Shown piece by piece: positions 1 to 4,816 of a DNA stretch of 5,592 nucleotides. A model generated the notes under the pieces. That model had not been told where the DNA came from and did no database searches. It was given only the letters and a program-made list of their open reading frames with translations. The position numbers and the translations under genes were made by a program. Location of the stretch: positions 1-5,592 of the forward strand of contig CAZRYM010000140.1 of the NCBI GenBank assembly GCA_964604305.1, in the 5' to 3' direction. Numbering within the stretch: the stretch's first letter is position 1; each line of letters begins with the position of its first letter. This DNA is from JASUTC01 sp964604305 (lineage in GTDB: Bacteria > Thermotogota > Thermotogae > MWEM01).

Positions 1-672
1 TCGATATTTATTGATGACAATGGAATAGCTGATATCCATTTCTTCCAATATCTTAATCACCGTTTCCATATCATGAAGACCAAAAGCAGAATCTTCTGTA
101 ACCACAATAGCATGATCAACTTCACGCAAGGTTTCTACTACCGGACAGGAACTCCCTGGTGGAGAATCGATGATAATCACATCGGAATTATCAAAATTCT
201 GCTTTAATCTTGAAATAACCTTCACACCGGATATTTCACCGATATTTAAAAGTCCTTCACCAAAAGAAATTCCCGAATCGGTCTTTTTAAACCGAATGAC
301 TCCGAGTTCTTTAGGGACCTCTTTTATGGCATCTTCGGGACAGACCAGAGAACAAACCCCACAACCATGACAGAGATTTTTAAACACCAGTACACCAGAA
401 TCATACACGTTAATCGCCCCGAATTGACACTCTTTACCGCACAAACCACATTTTGTGCATCTCTCAGGATCAACTTCAGGGATCATCAGTGAAACCTTTT
501 CCTCTCTGGTTTCCCCTTCAAAATCAAAAAAGAGATGACTGTCGGGTTCCTCAACATCCGCATCGAGCAACTGGACACTGTATTTTTGAGATAGAACATA
601 AGCTGCATTAACAGCCATGGTCGTTTTCCCGGTACCGCCTTTTCCACTTAACACTGCTATTTTTACTGACAT
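1..672 (-). CDS. MinD/Mrp-superfamily P-loop ATPase with inserted 2x[4Fe-4S] ferredoxin domain (3' end outside window)
   Basis: The visible part is 224 codons, running off the left edge. The N-terminus has a deviant Walker A, SGKGGTGKTT (residues 9-18), with the signature lysine K11 and the P-loop lysine K16. LLDADVEEPD follows at 35-44. Two ferredoxin clusters are then inserted: C72-x2-C75-x2-C78-x3-C82 and C101-x2-C104-x2-C107-x3-C111-P, each able to bind one [4Fe-4S]. The ATPase fold resumes with the Walker B-like IIIDSPPG at 166-173. This order is that of the COG1149 'MinD superfamily ATPase containing an inserted ferredoxin domain', usually about 280-290 residues, so roughly 60 are missing. 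Members are cytoplasmic and often sit beside NifX/NifB-like or Mrp-type genes; an Fe-S carrier or assembly role is proposed, but the precise function is not settled. The ATG is fixed by a GGAGG site 5 nt upstream. The gene has its own promoter and is separated from the transporter operon by a terminator. The family call is firm, the physiological role open. Confidence 0.93.
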   Translation of the reverse strand, partial: MSVKIAVLSGKGGTGKTTMAVNAAYVLSQKYSVQLLDADVEEPDSHLFFDFEGETREEKVSLMIPEVDPERCTKCGLCGKECQFGAINVYDSGVLVFKNLCHGCGVCSLVCPEDAIKEVPKELGVIRFKKTDSGISFGEGLLNIGEISGVKVISRLKQNFDNSDVIIIDSPPGSSCPVVETLREVDHAIVVTEDSAFGLHDMETVIKILEEMDISYSIVINKYR

Positions 673-677
673 AATAA

Positions 678-682
678 CCTCC
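678..682 (-). promoter_or_regulatory. Ribosome binding site of the Fe-S ATPase gene
   Basis: GGAGG on the minus strand lies 5 nt before the ATG at 672. It decides the start, and the protein then begins directly with the MSVKIAVLSGKGG strand and P-loop expected at the N-terminus of this family. Confidence 0.85.
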
Positions 683-692
683 AAGTTGATTC

Positions 693-717
693 ATATATAT
701 GTTATATACATATATAT
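693..717. repeat. Inverted repeat over the -10/start site, candidate operator
   Basis: Perfect 9-bp arms ATATATATG (693-701) and CATATATAT (709-717) flank a 7-bp spacer. The repeat overlaps the -10 hexamer and the predicted start site of the minus-strand promoter, where a dimeric repressor would block RNA polymerase. The arms are low-complexity AT alternation apart from the G/C pair next to the spacer, so part of the symmetry could be compositional. The regulator is unknown. Confidence 0.5.
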
Positions 718-744
718 TATAGTTTATTTTAGCTAATTTGTCAA
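716..744 (-). promoter_or_regulatory. Consensus sigma70-type promoter of the Fe-S ATPase gene
   Basis: On the minus strand a -35 TTGACA (739-744) and a -10 TATAAT (716-721) are separated by exactly 17 bp. Both hexamers match the consensus 6/6. The start site is expected near 709, giving a leader of about 37 nt before the ATG at 672. A promoter this strong predicts high basal transcription unless repressed, and an inverted repeat lies on top of the -10 and start region. Confidence 0.85.
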
Positions 745-771
745 ATAACTACCTGATATTTAGTATCTACT

Positions 772-803
772 AAAAAAAAAAGAAAGTCCGCTTTAATAGC
801 GGA
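772..803 (-). terminator. Rho-independent terminator of the peptide transporter operon
   Basis: On the minus strand a perfect 6-bp stem (TCCGCT / AGCGGA, plus coordinates 787-803, 5-nt loop) is followed by CTTTC and a run of ten T (772-781). It begins 34 bp after the stop codon of the OppC-type permease gene. It closes the operon and insulates the Fe-S ATPase promoter just beyond it. On the plus strand the run is A, so it works in one direction only. Confidence 0.88.
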
Positions 804-836
804 ATGCGATAAGTAAGATTATAAAATAGCGTGTAT

Positions 837-1673
837 TTAAGAGATATTTCTTGGATCCAAGGTATCTCTCAGCCCATCACCTATAATGTTAATACTCAAA
901 ACAATGATGGCTATGATCATCCCCGGAAATAAGGCAACCCAGGGAGCACTCAACAAATAATCACTGCCATTGCCAATCATTCCACCCAATGTGGGCTCAG
1001 GAGGAGGAACGCCGAGTCCTAAGAAACCCAACGTCGCTTCTGATAATAAAGCTGTGGAGAAGTTGGTAGTAAATGTGACAATAAGAATTGAAAAGACGTT
1101 TGGAAGGACATCTTTTATAATGATATTCAGATTTCTTTTACCAAGGGCTTTCCCGGCAACAACAAATAATTGTTTTTTTATAGAAATGGTAGATCCTCTA
1201 ATTGTCCTGGCAAAAATAGGGGTATAAACTATTCCAATAGCGATAATCAGATTCTGAACGCTTGCCCCAAATAAAGCGATAATAAAAAGTGCCAGAATGA
1301 TTGCAGGAAAAGCAAACATAGCATCGATGACACGCATCACTATTTGGTCAACCCAATTCCCAAAATACCCTGCGATCAACCCCATAGCGGTCCCGAGAAC
1401 AGAAGCCATAATTACTGCCAGGAATGAGATTTGCATGCTTTTTTGTACACCATAGATAATCCTGGATAATACATCTCTGCCAAATTGATCCGTACCGAAA
1501 AGATGGGATTGTGTTGGGCCCGACATATATGCGTTAAAATCCATTTCCAAAGGATCAAATGGGGCAAAAACTGAAGGAAATAAAGCAACCAGTATGACAA
1601 ATAAAAAAACAATAAAGCTGAGAATATTTAAAGGATTTCTAGAAAATTTTCTGATGAGTTTTTTAAATTCCAC
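837..1673 (-). CDS. Peptide ABC transporter permease, OppC/DppC family
   Basis: This 278-residue protein is an inner-membrane permease that pairs with the OppB-type partner encoded just upstream. The first membrane segment is at about 17-38. The family signature HLFGTDQFGRDVLSRIIYG is at 57-75. Further hydrophobic segments lie at about 82-105, 117-135, 140-155, 190-210 and 245-265. The cytoplasmic EAA loop that docks onto the ATPase is at about 171-193 (AGKALGKRNLNIIIKDVLPN), followed by SEATLGFLGLGVPPPEPTLGG at 211-231 and GDGLRDTLDPR at 265-275, all typical of DppC/OppC. The length is normal. The start is GTG, fixed by AAGGAG six bases upstream, a site that overlaps the stop codon of the preceding gene and suggests translational coupling. 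Dipeptide, oligopeptide and some sugar transporters share this family, so the substrate cannot be read from the permease alone. This is the last gene of the operon. Confidence 0.95.
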   Translation of the reverse strand: MEFKKLIRKFSRNPLNILSFIVFLFVILVALFPSVFAPFDPLEMDFNAYMSGPTQSHLFGTDQFGRDVLSRIIYGVQKSMQISFLAVIMASVLGTAMGLIAGYFGNWVDQIVMRVIDAMFAFPAIILALFIIALFGASVQNLIIAIGIVYTPIFARTIRGSTISIKKQLFVVAGKALGKRNLNIIIKDVLPNVFSILIVTFTTNFSTALLSEATLGFLGLGVPPPEPTLGGMIGNGSDYLLSAPWVALFPGMIIAIIVLSINIIGDGLRDTLDPRNIS

Positions 1674-1679
1674 TTTTTA

Positions 1680-1685
1680 CTCCTT
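1680..1685 (-). promoter_or_regulatory. Ribosome binding site of the OppC-type gene, overlapping the upstream stop codon
   Basis: AAGGAG on the minus strand shares bases with the TAA stop of the OppB-type gene (1684-1686) and lies 6 nt before the GTG start at 1673. It decides the non-ATG start. Ribosomes terminating on the first permease would re-initiate here, keeping the two subunits near equal amounts. Confidence 0.85.
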
Positions 1686-2640
1686 AGTCCGATAATTCGA
1701 TTCTAGGATCAATCACACTGTAAAGAATATCAATTAAAATATTTAAAAGGACAATCAGAATTCCAATAAAAGCGACTATTCCCTGGACTACCGGATAATC
1801 TCTCTGATTCACTGCTTGCAGAAGCAACCTACCCATGCCTGGAATGGCAAACATGCTTTCAACAACAATTGTGCCTCCTATAAGGTATCCTAATTGAATA
1901 CCTGCCGTGGTAATAACCGGAATCATGCCATTTCTCAAAGCATGTTTGAAGATGACTTTTTTCCCTTTCAATCCTTTTGCTTTTGCAACTTTTATATAAT
2001 CCTGTGACATAACGTCCAGCATAGAGTTTCTTGTCATACGCATAATTTGAGCTGCTATCATAATTCCCAATGTTACTGCCGGTACAAGCATTATTTGAAG
2101 GTTTTTAAAAGGATCTTCCATAAATGACACAAACCCGAACAATGAAAAACCGGAAAACAAACTTGAAATGATAACTATAAAGATAGCACCAATCCAAAAT
2201 ACTGGAGCTGAAAGACCAATTAACCCAATTACCCTAAATGCATAATCATATCCTGAATTTTGCTTAACAGCAGATGCCAAACCCATTGGAATGCCTATTA
2301 TAAGACTGAAGAAAATCGACATTAATGCCAACTCAAATGTAATGGGAAACTTTTCCGCTATAAGTGACGATACAGCTTTTCCTGATCTCAAGGAACTTCC
2401 AAGATCAAACGTGACGATTCCCTTTAACCAAGTGAAGTATTGTACAATTATAGGTTTGTCTAGTCCCAGGTCGTTGTACAACTTCTGAATTTGTTCCTCA
2501 TTGAGATAATTTTGAGTTCCAAGCATAATATCTACTACATTTCCTGGAACAAGATGCAACGAAAAAAACACGATAATGGTTAATAGTAATATAGTGGGTA
2601 TTGCAGATATAAGTCTTCCAAGAATATAAGATAGTTTCAC
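1684..2640 (-). CDS. Peptide ABC transporter permease, OppB/DppB family
   Basis: This 318-residue protein is the other half of the inner-membrane channel. It opens with the usual MKLSYILGRLISAIPTILLL, and the first membrane segment is at about 9-30. A periplasmic stretch with LGLDKPIIVQYFTWLKG follows at 58-74. Further hydrophobic segments lie at about 100-122, 135-160, 183-200, 243-262 and 286-310. The ATPase-docking EAA loop is at 214-242 (DYIKVAKAKGLKGKKVIFKH, then ALRNGMIPV). The conserved VVESMFAIPGMGRLLLQAV (259-277) and the terminal DPR (311-313) are in place. The length is standard for the family. The start is GTG, preceded by AAGGGG six bases upstream; the protein begins exactly where family members do. 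It follows the binding-protein gene after 110 bp containing strong hairpins and precedes the OppC-type gene by 10 bp. Confidence 0.95.
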   Translation of the reverse strand: MKLSYILGRLISAIPTILLLTIIVFFSLHLVPGNVVDIMLGTQNYLNEEQIQKLYNDLGLDKPIIVQYFTWLKGIVTFDLGSSLRSGKAVSSLIAEKFPITFELALMSIFFSLIIGIPMGLASAVKQNSGYDYAFRVIGLIGLSAPVFWIGAIFIVIISSLFSGFSLFGFVSFMEDPFKNLQIMLVPAVTLGIMIAAQIMRMTRNSMLDVMSQDYIKVAKAKGLKGKKVIFKHALRNGMIPVITTAGIQLGYLIGGTIVVESMFAIPGMGRLLLQAVNQRDYPVVQGIVAFIGILIVLLNILIDILYSVIDPRIELSD

Positions 2641-2646
2641 ATTTTT

Positions 2647-2652
2647 CCCCTT
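2647..2652 (-). promoter_or_regulatory. Ribosome binding site of the OppB-type gene
   Basis: AAGGGG on the minus strand lies 6 nt before the GTG start at 2640. An ATG overlapping the GTG by one base (2642-2640) is followed at once by TGA, so the GTG is the only start here that gives a protein. Confidence 0.7.
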
Positions 2653-2674
2653 ATCTGACTTGAACGTTTATCAC

Positions 2675-2691
2675 TTTGCTTTTTAAGCAAA
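2675..2691 (-). repeat. Small AT-rich inverted repeat between binding-protein and permease genes
   Basis: Arms of 7 bp (TTTGCTT / AAGCAAA) flank a 3-bp centre. It is the second stem-loop in the 110-bp gap, lying between the GC-rich hairpin and the OppB ribosome binding site. It is too weak to be a terminator and has no T-run after it on the minus strand. It may cap or shield the permease message. Confidence 0.4.
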
Positions 2692-2697
2692 CAATTA

Positions 2698-2731
2698 AAT
2701 AACCCGGGGCGTAAAACCGCCCCAGGTTATT
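2698..2731 (-). ncRNA. GC-rich intergenic mRNA stem-loop between binding-protein and OppB genes
   Basis: On the minus strand AATAACCTGGGGCG pairs with CGCCCCGGGTTATT around a 6-nt loop, a 14-bp stem. The one imperfect position is U-G in the minus-strand transcript but an unpaired C-A on the plus strand, so the structure belongs to the operon mRNA. The following sequence is T-rich but interrupted (TTTAATTGTTTG), so it should terminate only partly if at all. Stem-loops placed after binding-protein genes commonly protect the upstream message or let only part of transcription continue, giving more binding protein than permease. This is the most GC-rich patch of its surroundings. Confidence 0.8.
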
Positions 2732-2750
2732 ATGACTCTTTTAAGTTTCC

Positions 2751-4244
2751 TTATTCTACTGATACAAACCTTAAGTTAATTAAACTTTCGTTACTCATGG
2801 TTTTAAAGTTCTTTACAGAGTCTTGTGCTGCGTAGAGGTTATTTGGTGAATAAAGAAAAAGGATTGGAGATTCTTCAACAAGAATCTTTTGAATCTCATC
2901 GTATATTTCTTTTCTCGCTTCATAATCGGTCGTTGTTCTACCTTTTTCCAGTAATTCATCTACTGTTTCATTGGAGTAATTAAATTTATTGGTGGAGCCT
3001 GTTGAATGAAATGTTCTATAAAGCTGTTTATCAGGATTAACAGACCCGGAATTTAAAGAAACGAATGAATCAAAGTCCACTTCTTGCCACTTCTTAATGA
3101 AAATCCCCCATTCAACCATATCCAGTTTTACTGTTATTCCAACGGCTGCGAGTTGTGCCTGTATAGCTTGAGCTATCTTATCAAAATTATAGCGTGCAGC
3201 AACTGTTATGGAGAACTCAAAACCATTTGGAAAACCGGCTTCTTTAAGAAGTTCTTTGGCTTTTTGAGGATTATAAGTGTATTCAGGGAATTCTGAAGGT
3301 TTTATTGCCCAAGCTTCTACAGTTGGATTCATAATACCCGTTACAGAACCTTCACCAAAAGCCACCATTTGAATAATCTGTTCTCTATTGACTGCATAAC
3401 TTAAAGCCCTTCGAATAGTTGGATTATTCAATGGTTCAACAGCATCGTTGATACCAAGGAGATAATAACTTAAAACAGGCTGTCTGAAAATTGAAAAATC
3501 TTTCGAACTGAGTTGATTCAAACTGAGAGGTTCGTTAATCTGAGTGATATTCACATCGCCATTTCTTAAAGCTGCCACTCTAGCTACTTCTTCAGGAATG
3601 ATAACGAATCTTAGTTCATCAACCTTTGGCACCCCGTTAAGATAGTATCTGTCATTTTTAAGCAATGAGATATAATTCCCCTCAGCATATGTTGCCAAGT
3701 TGAAGGGTCCGGTTCCATTTGTAACCAATTGCATGTTGGCACCACTTTCAACAAAGTCCTTGGAAACAATTGAACTGTTTACTCCGGCAAAATTATCAAG
3801 CAAGGAGTTAACACTTGGTGTTTTAAGTTTAAACTCAATTGTTTTCTCATCCAAAGCTTTGATGGATTCAACATCAGCATAATATGAAGCAGCAGGAGAA
3901 CCGTAGTCAGGATCTCTTATCCGATCAAATGTGTACAAAACATCCTCTGCTGTCATTTTTGTTCCATCGTGAAAATAAACAGTATCTCTGAGTTTAAATA
4001 CAACCGTATAAGCATCTTTCACTTCAAAATCTTCTGCCAGATTTGGTACTAACTGCATCGTCTCATCGTATCTAAGTAAACCATCATAAACATTTTCAAG
4101 AATCCTGTGAGAAGCAAATGCAGTTACTTGGTTGGGGTCTAAACCAACTGGTTCAGTTTCGATTGCGAACTTTAAAACACCCTCTGAAAAAACAACACTA
4201 AAGGCTATTAATGTTATAAACAAAGCCAGTACTACTTTCTTCAT
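2751..4244 (-). CDS. Extracellular peptide-binding protein, SBP family 5 (OppA/DppA-like)
   Basis: The protein has 497 residues from the chosen start. It is the periplasmic receptor that delivers peptides, or related ligands, to the two permeases encoded after it. A signal peptide MKKVVLALFITLIAFSVVFS (1-20) is followed by a probable cleavage site before EGVLKFAIETEP. I see no cysteine near it, or elsewhere, so it is not a lipoprotein. Family 5 hallmarks follow: GLDPNQV at 34-40, ILENVYDGLL at 48-57, LVPNLAEDFEV at 65-75, the signature FHDGTKMTAEDVLYTF at 91-106, and the C-lobe motif TIRRALSYAVNREQII near 275-290. The length is typical. An ATG five codons upstream is rejected because its own GAGGGA bases form the ribosome binding site for the ATG at 4244. 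This is the first gene of the operon, with probable promoters at 4301-4364. Family 5 proteins bind di- and oligopeptides, muropeptides, nickel or oligosaccharides; the exact ligand cannot be told from sequence. Confidence 0.95.
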   Translation of the reverse strand: MKKVVLALFITLIAFSVVFSEGVLKFAIETEPVGLDPNQVTAFASHRILENVYDGLLRYDETMQLVPNLAEDFEVKDAYTVVFKLRDTVYFHDGTKMTAEDVLYTFDRIRDPDYGSPAASYYADVESIKALDEKTIEFKLKTPSVNSLLDNFAGVNSSIVSKDFVESGANMQLVTNGTGPFNLATYAEGNYISLLKNDRYYLNGVPKVDELRFVIIPEEVARVAALRNGDVNITQINEPLSLNQLSSKDFSIFRQPVLSYYLLGINDAVEPLNNPTIRRALSYAVNREQIIQMVAFGEGSVTGIMNPTVEAWAIKPSEFPEYTYNPQKAKELLKEAGFPNGFEFSITVAARYNFDKIAQAIQAQLAAVGITVKLDMVEWGIFIKKWQEVDFDSFVSLNSGSVNPDKQLYRTFHSTGSTNKFNYSNETVDELLEKGRTTTDYEARKEIYDEIQKILVEESPILFLYSPNNLYAAQDSVKNFKTMSNESLINLRFVSVE

Positions 4245-4250
4245 TAAAAA

Positions 4251-4257
4251 TCCCTCC
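4251..4257 (-). promoter_or_regulatory. Ribosome binding site fixing the binding-protein start
   Basis: GGAGGGA on the minus strand lies 6 nt before the ATG at 4244. The longer reading from 4259 would put this site inside the coding region and add MEGFL in front of the signal peptide, so the shorter start is preferred. Confidence 0.88.
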
Positions 4258-4300
4258 ATTTAGATAAAGTATAGTAAGCCTTTTTTGGTTCCTAAACATT

Positions 4301-4309
4301 ATTATATCA
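4301..4309 (-). promoter_or_regulatory. Extended -10 promoter candidate P2 for the transporter operon
   Basis: TGATATAAT on the minus strand combines a perfect -10 hexamer with the TGn extension. No good -35 is present; CATACA at an 18-bp spacing is the best. A start near 4294 would leave a leader of about 50 nt. It lies 55 bp downstream of a second such element. Confidence 0.4.
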
Positions 4310-4326
4310 TATGAATTGAATTAATG

Positions 4327-4336
4327 TATGTACATA
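4327..4336. repeat. Perfect palindrome TATGTACATA, candidate operator
   Basis: A 10-bp perfect palindrome lies between the two extended -10 elements upstream of the binding-protein gene. It sits just downstream of the expected start from the distal promoter and over the -35 position of the proximal one. It is short, so chance is possible. Confidence 0.35.
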
Positions 4337-4355
4337 TAAGAAAGGCACTCCTATG

Positions 4356-4364
4356 ATTATACCA
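4356..4364 (-). promoter_or_regulatory. Extended -10 promoter candidate P1 for the transporter operon
   Basis: TGGTATAAT on the minus strand is a perfect -10 with the TGn extension. The -35 region is weak: TTGAAA exists, but only 14 bp away. Two six-base A-tracts (minus strand; plus 4387-4392 and 4398-4403) spaced 11 bp apart lie at about -40 to -55, where an UP element would sit. The expected start is near 4349, giving a leader of about 105 nt. Confidence 0.5.
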
Positions 4365-4440
4365 AAATAGGTTTTTTTCAAATCTATTTTTTAGGTATTT
4401 TTTAAGGAACTTTGGTCTATATAAAATTTGCGAAAAACAC

Positions 4441-4622
4441 TCCCAGGCCAAGCAAAATTGGCCTGATCTCTTTTCAAAGAAATCGTTGAGCTGGGATTTT
4501 CCAGAAGTAAATATTCATAATTCAACCCTACGAGTTTTAAAAATACTCTTAAACTTATTTGTTTATCATCCCGTCAGTAGATCTGGCCCCTTCTGACGGA
4601 GAGAGCTGTTTTTTCAGAGCTC
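4441..4622. other. Cluster of stem-loops, possible unassigned structured RNA
   Basis: Within 182 bp are four separate pairings: CAGGCCAA / TTGGCCTG (4444-4465, 6-nt loop), GTTGA / TCAAC (4485-4526) enclosing CTGG / CCAG (4491-4504), CCGTCAG / CTGACGG (4571-4599, 15-nt loop) and GAGCT / AGCTC (4603-4622, 10-nt loop holding six T). TCCCAG (4441-4446) can also pair with CTGGGA (4491-4496), competing with the first stem. The stems are richer in GC than the flanks. They lie upstream of both best divergent promoters, so they are not simply a leader of either gene. No clear promoter or terminator for an RNA was found, and the strand is unknown. Confidence 0.35.
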
Positions 4623-4700
4623 CTAATTCAAAATTAGTAAATTGTCTTTATCGTTTAAAGGCGGTATCAGTTAATATAACTTAACAAAGCCCATCATACA

Positions 4701-4740
4701 AAAAAGTTATTGAAAATTTACTTAATATAAAAAACTTTTT
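4701..4740. repeat. Inverted repeat upstream of the NamZ-like gene promoter
   Basis: AAAAAGTT (4701-4708) is mirrored by AACTTTTT (4733-4740) across 24 bp. The arms are AT-rich and could be chance, but the half-sites lie about three helical turns apart and end 22 bp upstream of the -35 hexamer. Confidence 0.25.
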
Positions 4741-4745
4741 AATGA

Positions 4746-4754
4746 AAACGGTTT
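4746..4754. promoter_or_regulatory. Candidate regulator site AAACgGTTT before the NamZ-like promoter
   Basis: A 4-bp dyad around a single central base, set in TGAAAACGGTTTAAA, ends 7 bp before the -35 hexamer. The AAAC/GTTT around a central CG resembles the general look of LacI/GalR-family operators. It is short, and no regulator gene is in the window. Confidence 0.25.
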
Positions 4755-4761
4755 AAATCCT

Positions 4762-4790
4762 TTGACTAATCAAATCAAAAAGAGTATAAT
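4762..4790 (+). promoter_or_regulatory. Sigma70-type promoter of the NamZ-like gene
   Basis: TTGACT (4762-4767) and TATAAT (4785-4790) are spaced by exactly 17 bp, matching consensus 5/6 and 6/6. The start site should fall near 4797, inside the palindrome GTTATAAC (4791-4798). The leader is only about 20 nt, just enough for the ribosome binding site and too short for a riboswitch. Confidence 0.85.
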
Positions 4791-4801
4791 GTTATAACAA
4801 G

Positions 4802-4811
4802 AAAGGTGGTG
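4802..4811 (+). promoter_or_regulatory. Ribosome binding site of the NamZ-like gene
   Basis: AAAGGTGGTG differs at one base from the full anti-16S complement AAAGGAGGTG and lies 5 nt before the ATG at 4817. It supports this start and therefore the absence of a signal peptide. Confidence 0.85.
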
Positions 4812-4816
4812 TTATT

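Larger units (their letters stand above)
4245..4816. other. Divergent intergenic region without a protein-coding gene
   Basis: These 572 bp separate two divergently transcribed units. The left part (4260-4405) holds promoter candidates and A/T-tracts for the transporter operon. The middle (4441-4622) holds several hairpins with no assigned role. The right part (4700-4816) holds inverted repeats, the promoter and the leader of the NamZ-like gene. The longest open frame, minus strand 4514-4302, lacks a start codon and a ribosome binding site. No tRNA, known riboswitch core or mobile-element end was recognised. Confidence 0.7.

Noticed and set aside
759..774. Inverted repeat TTTAGTA / TACTAAA
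   Set aside because: The arms are separated by only 2 bases, so it is a poor RNA hairpin, and it runs into the A-run of the terminator. It could be a protein site upstream of the Fe-S ATPase promoter, but nothing else supports that.
970..1227. Plus-strand open frame inside the OppC-type gene
   Set aside because: It is antisense to strongly conserved permease sequence, without a recognisable product. The same reasoning removes the other antisense frames at 170-370, 2291-2488, 3084-3296 and 3700-3882.
4245..4259. Upstream ATG that would start the binding protein five codons earlier
   Set aside because: Those bases contain the GGAGGGA ribosome binding site for the ATG at 4244, and the shorter form begins with a normal MKK signal peptide.
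4444..4470. Hairpin CAGGCCAA / TTGGCCTG as a Rho-independent terminator
   Set aside because: The T-runs on either strand begin 5 to 6 bases after the stem and are short (4 to 5 T), and no gene ends beside it on either strand.
4302..4514. Open frame of about 70 codons on the minus strand in the intergenic region
   Set aside because: It has no start codon with a ribosome binding site, it overlaps the promoter elements and A-tracts, and its translation is compositionally odd and not recognisable. It is most likely chance in AT-rich DNA, or at best a remnant.
4571..4614. Hairpin CCGTCAG / CTGACGG with a nearby T6 run as a plus-strand terminator
   Set aside because: The T-run starts nine bases after the stem and lies in the loop of the next hairpin, and no upstream plus-strand gene needs termination.
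4670..4685. Inverted repeat GTTAA / TTAAC
   Set aside because: Five-base AT-rich arms are expected often by chance, and it is about 77 bp from the nearest -35 element.
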